Notes: generated by a model not told the origin, from the letters alone. Positions 1 to 7,563 are shown, counted from the first letter of the stretch. The stretch is 9,302 nucleotides of DNA from Clostridia bacterium (GCA_017466455.1 JAFTUD010000046.1:1-9302), one strand, 5' to 3'. Translations and numbers: made by a program.

Positions 1-765
1 AAGGGTATTATCCTTATCCTGATATTGGATACCGAATGCCCTTGCGAAGCCATCGCCGAAGTTATGAGATGTACCGCCCTGAAGCGCCTTTCCGTCGTGC
101 ATAAGAGCCTCAACGGTATAGGTTGCAAGCGCGCCTGCGAATTTCTCCTTATCGGTCTTTTTACCCTTCAAAACAGGAATACCGAGGTCCTTTTCAAAGA
201 AGTCCGCATATACGCCGAGCATTTGAAGCGTTTCCTGCTCTGCCTCCTCAGCGGTTGCGTGCATTGTATGTCCCTCCTGCCACAAGAACTCACGGCTACG
301 AAGGAATGGGCGAGTTGTCTTTTCCCATCTTACAACGCTACACCATTGGTTATAGAGCTTTGGAAGGTCACGGTATGAGCTGATTATATTTGCGTAATGC
401 TCGCAAAAGAGTGTTTCAGAGGTTGGGCGCACGCAAAGACGCTCGGTAAGCTTTTCGCTACCGCCGTGTGTTACCCATGCAACCTCGGGAGCGAAGCCCT
501 CTACATGGTCCTTTTCCTTATTAAGAAGGCTTTCGGGAATGAACATAGGCATATAGATATTTTCAACGCCTGTTTCCTTGAAGCGGGCATCCATGAGCTT
601 TTGAATATTTTCCCAGATTGCGTAGCCATAGGGGCGGATAATCATACAGCCCTTTACGCTTGAATAGTCTATAAGATCCGCTTTCTTTACTATATCGGTA
701 TACCATTGAGCAAAGTCAACCTCCATTGAGGTGATTTGCTCTACCATTTTTTTATCGTTTGCCAT
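1..765 (-). CDS. proS: Proline--tRNA ligase (type 3 ProRS), N-terminal 255 residues, cut by window edge
   Basis: This class II aminoacyl-tRNA synthetase charges tRNA-Pro with proline in the cytoplasm. The frame is open from the ATG at 765 to the window edge, exactly 255 codons; the family's short form is about 480 residues, so roughly the C-terminal half is missing. Visible landmarks are the proline-site motif RPTSE (residues 113-117), class II motif 2 around [11 protein letters not shown] (156-166), and GTSHNFG (231-237). The short form without the large insertion domain of the E. coli enzyme is the type 3 (archaeal/eukaryal-like) ProRS common in Clostridia. AGGA lies about 8 bases before the start. 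The gene begins 17 bases after the stop of the discoidin-like gene, leaving no room for a T-box leader or its own promoter, so co-transcription is inferred. Family assignment is very secure. Confidence 0.96.
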   Translation of the reverse strand, partial: MANDKKMVEQITSMEVDFAQWYTDIVKKADLIDYSSVKGCMIIRPYGYAIWENIQKLMDARFKETGVENIYMPMFIPESLLNKEKDHVEGFAPEVAWVTHGGSEKLTERLCVRPTSETLFCEHYANIISSYRDLPKLYNQWCSVVRWEKTTRPFLRSREFLWQEGHTMHATAEEAEQETLQMLGVYADFFEKDLGIPVLKGKKTDKEKFAGALATYTVEALMHDGKALQGGTSHNFGDGFARAFGIQYQDKDNTL

Positions 766-782
766 TTTTATTTTCCTTTTGC

Positions 783-2669
783 TTAATTATTTTCAGTTTC
801 GTTATTTTTGCCATCGGCATCAGTGTCTGTGCCCTCGCCACCGACGGTGCTTTTTGATTTTTTCATAAGGATTACCGTAACGGGTGTTGCCACTGCTACT
901 ACGAAGCAAAGTGCAATTCCGACAATAAGTCCTGCCCAGTTGAAATCATCCTCATCACCGCCTGTCGGGTCTTGCGGGCCCTGCGGCTCGGTGCTTGGCG
1001 GAGTTGGTACAACATCTGTATAAACAGGCGGTGCATCGCCCTCAGCTATCGGATATCCGTCAAACATTGATGTTTTTTCGGTATTTGAGTAAATTTCAAG
1101 CTCCATTACATTAGGGATAGTCATATCGCCTCTTGTAAATTCAATTCTTATATCATCGGTTACAACTCCCTCGGGGAAGTCGTACACGGTGGTATACCTT
1201 GTATGGCTTGACTCAACCATTTTAGTTGGGTCATAGGCTCTGCCACTTGCGATAATCTTATCCTGACCGTCAACCTTGGCAATAATGTTAAATCTTGTAA
1301 CATCGTCGCCGATTACCTTTGGCTCGGCAATATAAACGGCTATTTTATTTACCGTATATGCTCTATCAAGCTTGATTCCGCAGTGAACGGGGATCTGAAG
1401 CGTACCGCCATACCAAACATCGCTTGTGGCGAATGCCTTTCCGTCGTTTATGAATGACGGGTCGGAGTACGGCGCAAGATTTGCGTTTGCATAGGCTGTG
1501 CCAAGGATTGCAAGGTTACCCTTCGCGCTTGAGCTTCTCTGATGGTCGGTAAATCTTGTCGGGTTAAAAAGTGACCTGTCTCCCGCTACGATATTTGCGC
1601 CAAGCTCATAAAGCGTTGGGGGACGGGTAATTGCGTCCTCGTAAACGAAGCGGATAGATTTTGTCTTTACTGCCTCGGCAAGGGTAAATTCATTAAGGAA
1701 GGTTTTATTTTCATCGTCGTACATAGTGCCCTCGGCAACCTTTTGCCATACACCGCCAACGAGCGCCTCAATTTTGAATTTATAATCCATTGTCTTAACA
1801 GCGCTTGCTCCGCCGAAATCGGCAGTCAGCTTATCTATTGAATATTCCTTGTCAAATTCAAGGGTCAGGGTTTGACCTGCGGTGGTTTCGCCCGGTCGCC
1901 AGCCTGTCTTTTCATCCTTATCTATTGCACGAAGGGGGTAAAAAAGCCTTGCTGAGCTACTTGCGCTCGGCAGAGCGTTAAGAGCTGCGTTTTGGGTAAA
2001 TTCAGCACCCTCGGGAAGAATTATATCGGGGGTTTGACCGAGCTTACCGATAAGCTCAACCTCATATATGTACGGGAATATGAGAACATCTCCGCCCGGA
2101 TAGTTTTTTCCAAACTCGCTGACATAAATTCTTATATTGTTTGTAGTTACGGGCGCGTCAAGCGTAAGCGTGATTGATGAACGGATATGATAATTTGATT
2201 TATCGTTTGCCATTGCATCCTCATAATTCTCGTATGAGTCGGGCTTCATTTGGTCGTCCTTGAAGGTTTTTATTGTAATCCACTCACCCTCAATAAGAGC
2301 CTTGATCTCATAGACGGTATTTTGCCTATAAAGAGCGTGCATTCCCGCTGTTATATTGATGGAGTGAATTTCGTAGTATTCCTTATTCAGGAACTTAATT
2401 CCGCAATATTCACCGCTAAAGCCAAGAGAGGTGTTCTCTCCCGGCTCAATGGTTGGATATTTCGGCTCCCAGCCCGGCCAGTCGTTGGCTTTACCATCGT
2501 TGATTGTATTTGGCGGTGTCCATCCGCTATGCTTCATGCTTGAGCAATACGCAAGTCCGTTTGTTGCGATATTCGTAAGCTCATTCGATGACTCCTCGGC
2601 TACGCAAAGGATTGACATACAGGATATGAGCATAAGAACGCAGAGGACAAATGATATTACCTTTTTCAT
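783..2669 (-). CDS. Secreted, membrane-anchored protein with three discoidin (F5/8 type C)-like domains
   Basis: A 628-residue surface protein of unknown role. Residues 1-24 form a signal peptide (MKK, hydrophobic core, likely cleavage after Ala24). LISC at 14-17 also fits a lipobox, so a lipoprotein is an alternative. Three galactose-binding-like domains follow, at about 31-209, 223-362 and 384-529. Each opens with an Asn-Ala/Leu-Ala segment and an 'IxDGK/AIDKDEK ... W' stretch, and closes with IRI/IRF followed by a strand such as YEVELIG or MELEIYS. Domains 1 and 3 share CGIK (C89, C430) and are closer to each other than to domain 2. A Pro/Glu/Asp-rich linker (about 545-576), one transmembrane helix (578-602), a KKSK stop-transfer and an acidic hydrophilic tail follow. 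There is no LPXTG sorting signal and no recognisable catalytic domain. Discoidin folds usually bind glycans or lipid surfaces; the ligand here is unknown. AAAGGAG precedes the ATG by 5-6 bases. Confidence 0.85.
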   Translation of the reverse strand: MKKVISFVLCVLMLISCMSILCVAEESSNELTNIATNGLAYCSSMKHSGWTPPNTINDGKANDWPGWEPKYPTIEPGENTSLGFSGEYCGIKFLNKEYYEIHSINITAGMHALYRQNTVYEIKALIEGEWITIKTFKDDQMKPDSYENYEDAMANDKSNYHIRSSITLTLDAPVTTNNIRIYVSEFGKNYPGGDVLIFPYIYEVELIGKLGQTPDIILPEGAEFTQNAALNALPSASSSARLFYPLRAIDKDEKTGWRPGETTAGQTLTLEFDKEYSIDKLTADFGGASAVKTMDYKFKIEALVGGVWQKVAEGTMYDDENKTFLNEFTLAEAVKTKSIRFVYEDAITRPPTLYELGANIVAGDRSLFNPTRFTDHQRSSSAKGNLAILGTAYANANLAPYSDPSFINDGKAFATSDVWYGGTLQIPVHCGIKLDRAYTVNKIAVYIAEPKVIGDDVTRFNIIAKVDGQDKIIASGRAYDPTKMVESSHTRYTTVYDFPEGVVTDDIRIEFTRGDMTIPNVMELEIYSNTEKTSMFDGYPIAEGDAPPVYTDVVPTPPSTEPQGPQDPTGGDEDDFNWAGLIVGIALCFVVAVATPVTVILMKKSKSTVGGEGTDTDADGKNNETENN

Positions 2670-2733
2670 AGTTACTCCTTTATTTCCTTTTTTCCTTTTT
2701 TCGGGGTACGGTCGCGGTAATTTACGACGGCTA

Positions 2734-5064
2734 TCAAAGGTATGAGAGCTTCAGCTCACCATTTTCAACGGTGAACGCGCATGCCTCGATTTGAGCCTTA
2801 TTTTCAAGAATTATTGCGCTTGCAAGTCTATCCTCAATCTCAGTTTGGATAAATCTGCGCATATTTCTTGCGCCGAATTTACGGCTATATGATTTTTCCG
2901 CTACGAAATCGCAAACCTCATCAGTGTATGAGAATGAGATTTCCCTCTCGGCAAGAGCCACCTTAAGGTCATTGAGCATAATTTTTGCAATTTCCTTAAA
3001 GTCCTCCATTTCAAGTGAACGGAATGTTATTATTTCGTCTATTCTGTTGATAAATTCGGGACGCATTATATCGGAAAGCGCCTTTTCAGTCCTATCGGAG
3101 CTTTGGTTAAGCTGTTTTCCGCCGAAGCCTACGGTTGACGATGTAAGGGTTGCGCCCGCGTTGGTTGTCATAATTATTACTGTATTCTCAAAGTTTACAA
3201 CTCTGCCCTGAGAGTCGGAAATCCTTCCCTCATCAAGAATTTGAAGAAGGGCGTTCAACACATCGGGGTGCGCCTTCTCAATCTCGTCAAAGAGGATTAC
3301 AGAGTACGGCTTGCGCCTTATCTTTTCGGTGAGCTGTCCTGCCTCATCGTATCCGATATAGCCTGGGGGCGCTCCTATGATTTTGGACACGGAGTGCTTT
3401 TCCATAAACTCAGACATATCAAGCCTTACAAGAGCATCGGGGGTATTAAAGAGCTGGCTTGCAAGGGTCTTTACAAGCTCGGTCTTACCAACGCCTGTCG
3501 GTCCTGCGAAAATGAAGGACACGGGTCTACGCTTAGTTGACACGCCTGCTCTGCCTCGCCTGATTGCACGGGCAACTGCGGAAACAGCCTCATCCTGACC
3601 CACAAGACGCTTTTTGATATTCTCCTCAAGCGATGCAAGGGTTGAAAACTCATCAACTGAAATATTGGTTGCGGGAATTCCTGTCCAAATTTCAATTACA
3701 TCAGCAATATCGTGTGCGGTCATTTGCGTATCGTTACAGAGCTTATCAAGCTCCTCTTTTTTCAGAATGAGCTGTGACCTTTCGCTCTTCAGCTCGGCAA
3801 GAGCCTTATATTGCGACTCCGTCGGGACCTTGCCCTCCTCGGACATTGATGTATTTAGCTCATCAGTCCTTCTGTCAACATCGGCAAGCTTCTCCATAAG
3901 AGCGTATCTTTCGTTGATGTGCGGAGAGTTCAAGGCTATGCGAGAGCAAGCCTCATCAATAATGTCAATTGCCTTATCGGGCAAAAATCTATCGTTAATA
4001 TAACGCTCACTCATAACGACTACGGTTCTGACTATATCATCGGGGATTTTTACGCCGTGATAGGCTTCGTAGTATCCCTTTATTCCCTTTAGCATTTCAA
4101 CGCAGTCATCAATAGACGGCTCCTCAACCTTTACGGGCTGGAAGCGCCTTTCAAGCGCAGCGTCCTTTTCAATGAACTTACGGTATTCCTTAAGGGTTGT
4201 TGCGCCGATTACCTGAATTTCGCCTCTTGAAAGGGCGGGCTTCAGAATATTAGCGGCATTCATGCTTCCCTCTGAATCGCCTGCGCCGACGATTTTATGA
4301 ACCTCGTCAATAACGAGGATTATGTTTCCTGCCTTTTTAACCTCGTTGATAAGTCCCTGCATTCTGCCCTCAAACTGTCCTCTGAACTGAGTGCCTGCAA
4401 CAAGGGCGGTAAGGTCAACGAGAAATACCTCGCAGTTTTTGAGCTTATACGGAACATTTCCATCGGCAATTCTTTGCGCGAGTGCCTCGGCAATAGCGGT
4501 TTTACCAACTCCCGGCTCACCGATAAGGCAGGGGTTGTTCTTTTGCCTGCGTGAGAGGATTTGGATTACTCTTTCAAGTTCACGCTCTCTGCCGATAATT
4601 CTGTCAATTTTTCCGTTTTTTGCCGATGCAGTAAGATTTTGGCAGAAGGTATTCAGATGCTTTCTGTCGTCAGCCTTTTGCTTCTGGCTTTTCTTTTTAT
4701 CCTTGCCCTGAGCATCGCCTGCCTCGTTTTTAGAATTGTCGCCTTGCGGGTTATTCATAAACGAGCCGACTGCGCGCATCATTTTATTGAAGTCAATTGT
4801 TGGAAAATCGTTATTATCATCGTCATCGTCATCAACGCCGAGCATTTGCGGAAGCCCGCTTTGCTCAAGAAAGCTTTCCATATCCGCAAGGTCGCTATCG
4901 CTAAGTCCTGTTTGGCGAAGGATTTCGTCAATCTGACCTATTTTCAGCTCCCGTGCGCACACAAGGCAAAAGCCCTCTTGCTTTGTTTCATTATTTTCCG
5001 TGCGCGAGATAAAGACCGTTGCAGGTCTTTTTTTACATCTTGAGCACATTGTTATTTTTGCCAT
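2734..5064 (-). CDS. clpE: ClpE-type AAA+ ATP-dependent unfoldase with N-terminal zinc finger
   Basis: A 776-residue class I Clp ATPase that unfolds proteins, probably for ClpP, in the cytoplasm. A four-Cys zinc site (C7, C10, C33, C36; CxxC-x22-CxxC) replaces the usual Clp N-domain, which points to ClpE rather than ClpC or ClpA. A low-complexity linker follows, with an Asp run at 78-83 and a Lys-rich patch at 121-130. AAA-1 has Walker A GEPGVGKT (182-189), pore aromatic F227 and Walker B D253-E254. A short helical middle segment (about 388-445) may be a degenerate UVR/M-domain. AAA-2 has Walker A GPTGVGKT (521-528), pore loop GYIGY, Walker B LFDE (591-594), R674 as likely arginine finger, and sensor-2 GAR (731-733). 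V645-G646-F647 fits the ClpP-docking loop. AGGTG precedes the ATG; the gene starts 23 bases after the upstream cvpA-like stop. TGA and TAG stops are adjacent. No CtsR box was found. Confidence 0.93.
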   Translation of the reverse strand: MAKITMCSRCKKRPATVFISRTENNETKQEGFCLVCARELKIGQIDEILRQTGLSDSDLADMESFLEQSGLPQMLGVDDDDDDNNDFPTIDFNKMMRAVGSFMNNPQGDNSKNEAGDAQGKDKKKSQKQKADDRKHLNTFCQNLTASAKNGKIDRIIGRERELERVIQILSRRQKNNPCLIGEPGVGKTAIAEALAQRIADGNVPYKLKNCEVFLVDLTALVAGTQFRGQFEGRMQGLINEVKKAGNIILVIDEVHKIVGAGDSEGSMNAANILKPALSRGEIQVIGATTLKEYRKFIEKDAALERRFQPVKVEEPSIDDCVEMLKGIKGYYEAYHGVKIPDDIVRTVVVMSERYINDRFLPDKAIDIIDEACSRIALNSPHINERYALMEKLADVDRRTDELNTSMSEEGKVPTESQYKALAELKSERSQLILKKEELDKLCNDTQMTAHDIADVIEIWTGIPATNISVDEFSTLASLEENIKKRLVGQDEAVSAVARAIRRGRAGVSTKRRPVSFIFAGPTGVGKTELVKTLASQLFNTPDALVRLDMSEFMEKHSVSKIIGAPPGYIGYDEAGQLTEKIRRKPYSVILFDEIEKAHPDVLNALLQILDEGRISDSQGRVVNFENTVIIMTTNAGATLTSSTVGFGGKQLNQSSDRTEKALSDIMRPEFINRIDEIITFRSLEMEDFKEIAKIMLNDLKVALAEREISFSYTDEVCDFVAEKSYSRKFGARNMRRFIQTEIEDRLASAIILENKAQIEACAFTVENGELKLSYL

Positions 5065-5087
5065 ATGAAAACACCTTTACTTTTTGA

Positions 5088-5804
5088 TTATTTTGAGAAC
5101 AGACCCGGAATTATCTCAAGCGCCTCGATCTTTGCAAGAAGTCCGAGAATGACAGAGTCTGTTATCACATTTTGTCCTACAACATCGGGCAGGAAGGTTG
5201 ATACAACTGTCAAAACTGTGCCGACCACCCACGCCAAAAGCGATGCCCATACGAGTCCGATAACTGCGCCAAGCACTCTGTTAAGGAAGTTCAGCACGGG
5301 CAGATGTGTTATAAGATCAAGAATGTGGATTACAATAGTTAATGCTATTATCGCTATTACGAACACGATGAGTAACGCAAGCGCAAGCGAGCAAAGATAC
5401 GAAAGAGATGAGCCGATATTCTCTGACATTGCGACAATCGCCTCGTCACTAAGCTCCTCAATACCCGAAAACTGAGAGTCAAGCCCCTCGGTATTCAAGC
5501 CGAACTTCGCGAGAAGGCTGTTATACGCCATTGGGCAGGTATCATAGAGGCTGGCCAAATCAAAGGTTGGATCACCGCCGTTTGCCGAGCTTACAAGCGA
5601 ATTATATACCCATTGAGTTATCGATTTATTCATAAACATGCCATCAAGCATTCTCGCAAGCGGGACCCTGAGAAGATATGCGATAGCTATTGCAAAAAGT
5701 GCCTTCAAGGAATTAAGCACGGACTTTACAAAGCCAAGACGGGCATGTCTGATAACGAAAATTACTGCCATTATAAGTAGGATGATGTCAATTACAATTC
5801 CCAT
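5088..5804 (-). CDS. CvpA-family integral membrane protein, paralogue 2
   Basis: A 238-residue membrane protein of the CvpA family, named for an E. coli gene needed for colicin V production; the biochemical role of the family is not settled. Hydrophobic helices lie at about 2-19, 30-46, 132-160 and 178-203. The first helix ends in the family-typical RLGFVKS (22-28), and the last begins with the glycine-rich LNRVLGAVIGLVW (174-186). Between helices 2 and 3 is a hydrophilic loop of about 85 residues, which makes the protein clearly longer than the usual 160-180 residues. It is a paralogue of the upstream gene: aligned features include QWVYN, the loop, the LGAVIG motif and ITDSVIL near the C-terminus. 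AAAGGAG sits 6 bases before the ATG, downstream of a consensus promoter. It is probably the first gene of an operon with clpE, the discoidin-like gene and proS. Confidence 0.82.
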   Translation of the reverse strand: MGIVIDIILLIMAVIFVIRHARLGFVKSVLNSLKALFAIAIAYLLRVPLARMLDGMFMNKSITQWVYNSLVSSANGGDPTFDLASLYDTCPMAYNSLLAKFGLNTEGLDSQFSGIEELSDEAIVAMSENIGSSLSYLCSLALALLIVFVIAIIALTIVIHILDLITHLPVLNFLNRVLGAVIGLVWASLLAWVVGTVLTVVSTFLPDVVGQNVITDSVILGLLAKIEALEIIPGLFSK

Positions 5805-5840
5805 TTGTTTCTCCTTTAAAATTATATTCCATACATAATA

Positions 5841-5869
5841 ATTATATATTTCTTTTTAATGATTGTCAA
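5841..5869 (-). promoter_or_regulatory. Consensus SigA promoter of the cvpA-like 2 / clpE operon
   Basis: On the minus strand, TTGACA (5864-5869) and TATAAT (5841-5846) are separated by exactly 17 bases, a perfect match to the housekeeping promoter. An AT-rich stretch lies upstream. Transcription should start near 5834-5835, giving a leader of about 30 bases that ends in AAAGGAG before the ATG at 5804. It lies directly after the terminator of the preceding gene, so the next genes depend on it. No CIRCE or CtsR operator is visible around it. Confidence 0.85.
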
Positions 5870-5901
5870 TAGTATGTGCAAAATAAAGTTATTATAAAAC
5901 A

Positions 5902-5933
5902 AAAGATTTCCGCTTTTAAGGGCGAAAATCTTT
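5902..5933 (-). terminator. Intrinsic terminator after cvpA-like gene 1
   Basis: In the minus-strand RNA, AAAGAUUUUCGC and GCGGAAAUCUUU form a 12-pair stem with one G-U wobble, closing an 8-base loop (CCUUAAAA) and followed by the U-rich tail UGUUUUAU. The wobble pair becomes a C-A mismatch on the plus strand, which supports minus-strand use. The stem begins 8 bases after the stop codon of the 243-residue CvpA-like gene and separates it from the promoter of the next one. Confidence 0.85.
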
Positions 5934-5941
5934 GATTTTTA

Positions 5942-6673
5942 TTATTCTCCTATTACAAATCCCGCGATTATCTGCCACATGTTGTTTCGGTAGAAGAAAT
6001 CGAGGAAGATCGAATCCGTAATAAGCGACTCGGTAAACACATTCGCATTATAGCCTGCACCGAATTGGATAACCCAAATTACAACGGTTGCAAGAAGAAG
6101 CACAACGACTGCCGAGAATACAACTCCGATGGCTGCGCCAAGCAAGATGTTAAGGAACCTGAAGATCGGAATTTGTCCCACCTTATTAAGGAGTAATCCA
6201 AGGATAAGTAATACAATTTCAACGACTACAAATATGATAATTACCGCAAGAACCGTTGAAATGAGTGAGGAAAGAAGTCCGCCGAGGCTGACCGAAAGCT
6301 CGTCTACTATTTCAATAGGAGCGCTCTCTCCGCTATAAAAATACTTTTGAATTGTTTGCTCATCAACTCCGGAGCGCATAAGTGCATTTGTAAACCACTC
6401 GGGAATTCCGTCAAACAGGGTGTAGAGGTTATAGCCTCCCTGCCCGTTGTCCGTAGAAACGAATGCGTTATAAATCCAGCCCTGCGACATGCTTGAAAAT
6501 ACATTTTTGTCAAGCAAGCCTGCAAGAGGCGAATTGAACAAATACGCCAAGAGAATTGCAAGAATTGTCCTTGCAAACGCCATGAATGAACGAATAAATC
6601 CCCTTGCTGCGTTTCTTATGATGATAACCAAACAAATAAGTGCGATGACTATATCAATTATTAAGCTGACCAT
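5942..6673 (-). CDS. CvpA-family integral membrane protein, paralogue 1
   Basis: A 243-residue polytopic protein, paralogous to the next gene downstream. Hydrophobic helices lie at about 3-20, 32-47, 130-162 and 176-203. Family features are ARGFIRSF (23-30) after helix 1 and LNILLGAAIGVVF (174-186) at helix 4. The loop between helices 2 and 3 (about 48-129) contains GWIYN (65-69) and an acidic, aromatic segment that aligns with the paralogue's loop, so the loop predates the duplication. The C-terminal LITDSIFLDFF also matches ITDSVILGLL in the paralogue. The ribosome site is modest (AGGT about 5 bases before ATG; a better AAAGG lies further upstream). The gene has its own promoter and terminator and so looks monocistronic, although no strong terminator separates it from truA upstream. 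The molecular function is unknown. Confidence 0.82.
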   Translation of the reverse strand: MVSLIIDIVIALICLVIIIRNAARGFIRSFMAFARTILAILLAYLFNSPLAGLLDKNVFSSMSQGWIYNAFVSTDNGQGGYNLYTLFDGIPEWFTNALMRSGVDEQTIQKYFYSGESAPIEIVDELSVSLGGLLSSLISTVLAVIIIFVVVEIVLLILGLLLNKVGQIPIFRFLNILLGAAIGVVFSAVVVLLLATVVIWVIQFGAGYNANVFTESLITDSIFLDFFYRNNMWQIIAGFVIGE

Positions 6674-6742
6674 TTTTACCTGTTTGTTTAACCTTTCGGC
6701 TCATAGAGCCATATGCGTTTTCTATAAGACAAGTTTCCTTGT
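6674..6742 (-). promoter_or_regulatory. Structured 5' leader of cvpA-like gene 1
   Basis: Taking the predicted start near 6742, the leader is about 69 bases. It opens with ACAAG-GAAA-CUUGU (6742 to 6729), a 5-pair stem closed by a GNRA-type GAAA tetraloop at the very 5' end of the transcript. A second small hairpin, GGCUC-UAU-GAGCC (6710 to 6698), precedes the ribosome-binding region. A stem-loop at a 5' end can protect mRNA from 5'-dependent decay; that role is inferred. The leader is too small for any riboswitch class I recognise. Confidence 0.5.
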
Positions 6743-6748
6743 GCATAT

Positions 6749-6777
6749 ATTATACTACCTTTTTCGGCATTTGTCAA
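6749..6777 (-). promoter_or_regulatory. Consensus SigA promoter of cvpA-like gene 1
   Basis: TTGACA (6772-6777) and TATAAT (6749-6754) on the minus strand with a 17-base spacer, again a perfect match to consensus. The predicted start is an A near 6742. The bases around the -35 box (ACTATTGACAA) are identical to those at the promoter of the second cvpA-like gene. It starts about 28 bases downstream of the truA stop, in an AT-rich gap. Confidence 0.85.
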
Positions 6778-6804
6778 TAGTGAGTTCAAAAATTACCATT
6801 GATT

Positions 6805-7563
6805 TTATTTATAATATATTTTTTTCAAGTACAGACCGTCGGGTCTTGCGGTAGCACCCGCGTTTTTGCGCTCCCTCAAATTTATGATCCACGGCACGGT
6901 GCTTTCGTTAATCTTGCCCTTTTCGATGTCCAAAAGCGTTCCCACCATAATTCTTACCATATTATAGAGAAAGCCGTCTGCCACTACATGAAATTCAACT
7001 ATATTACCCTTGCGTGTCAGGTAGCTTTTATATACAGTACGGGTGGTGTCCTCAATTTTAGAGCCTGTCGACATAAAGGCATCAAATTTATGCGTGCCTA
7101 CAAAATGAGCTGCTCCCTTTTGCATTTTTTCAAAAGCCTCGGGAGTGATTTCTCTGCCGTATTCCAAGACTCTGCCCGCCAAAAACGGGTCACGAGTGGT
7201 GGCTGTACGGATTTTGTAGACATATTCCTTTTTAAGCACATTATAGCGCGCATGAAATTCATCATCAACGATTTTTGCCGAGATAACGCATATATCGCTT
7301 GGCAGTGCGCTATTCAGCGCTACTGAAATTTTATCAATCGGCACGGTGATTTGATTTTCCTTGCTTTTTGGCTCAACCGTCGCACAAAAGCCGAGTGCGT
7401 GAACGCCACTGTCTGTACGGCTACAGCCCGTTACATTACATTCAAAGCCGAATGCTCTTTTGCACGCTCTGTTGAGCATGAGCGCAACGGTTGGCTTATC
7501 GCCCTGTAGCTGATATCCATGATAGGCTGAGCCAACATACGAAAGGGTTGTAAGAATTTTCAT
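6805..7563 (-). CDS. truA: tRNA pseudouridine(38-40) synthase TruA
   Basis: TruA converts uridines 38-40 in the anticodon stem-loop of many tRNAs to pseudouridine. The protein is 252 residues, a normal length. The catalytic aspartate is D51 within GCSRTDSGVHA (46-56). Other family landmarks are the substrate-fold segments SYVGSAYHGYQ (8-18), FHARYNVLKKEYVY in the middle, the FVGTHKFDAF region, and the C-terminal DGFLYNMVRIMVGTL. The start at 7563 is preceded by a G-rich GGGGGC ribosome site, and the gene begins 15 bases after the ecfT stop, consistent with a transcriptional unit with the ECF genes. The ecf-truA pairing is widespread in Firmicutes. No convincing terminator follows the stop, so some read-through into the cvpA-like gene is possible. 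Confidence 0.96.
   Translation of the reverse strand: MKILTTLSYVGSAYHGYQLQGDKPTVALMLNRACKRAFGFECNVTGCSRTDSGVHALGFCATVEPKSKENQITVPIDKISVALNSALPSDICVISAKIVDDEFHARYNVLKKEYVYKIRTATTRDPFLAGRVLEYGREITPEAFEKMQKGAAHFVGTHKFDAFMSTGSKIEDTTRTVYKSYLTRKGNIVEFHVVADGFLYNMVRIMVGTLLDIEKGKINESTVPWIINLRERKNAGATARPDGLYLKKIYYK

Noticed and set aside
1..663. Plus-strand open frames at 25-378, 123-383 and 397-663.
   Set aside because: They lie opposite clearly conserved ProRS coding sequence on the minus strand and encode cysteine-rich, unrecognisable products.
2698..2733. Weak hairpin (GTCGT/GCGAC) after the clpE stop as a terminator.
   Set aside because: Only five pairs including a wobble, and followed by an A/G-rich stretch rather than a U tract.
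4561..5043. Open frame of 160 codons on the plus strand opposite clpE.
   Set aside because: It is antisense to conserved clpE sequence, has no ribosome site worth noting, and its product has no family resemblance; it is a by-product of clpE codon use.
5081..5100. Possible CtsR operator before clpE (TCAAA-ATAA-TCAAA on the minus strand).
   Set aside because: The two half-sites are 4 rather than 5 bases apart, lack the GG of the GGTCAAA heptads, and consist partly of the last codons of the upstream gene.
5821..5826. A second TATAAT just upstream of the cvpA-like 2 ribosome site.
   Set aside because: No -35 element lies 16-18 bases upstream, and a start there would leave almost no leader; it reflects the AT-rich gap.
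6778..6804. Possible terminator after truA (AAAAT...ATTTTT).
   Set aside because: The stem is five A-T pairs only, far weaker than the 12-pair terminator at 5902-5933; read-through cannot be excluded.
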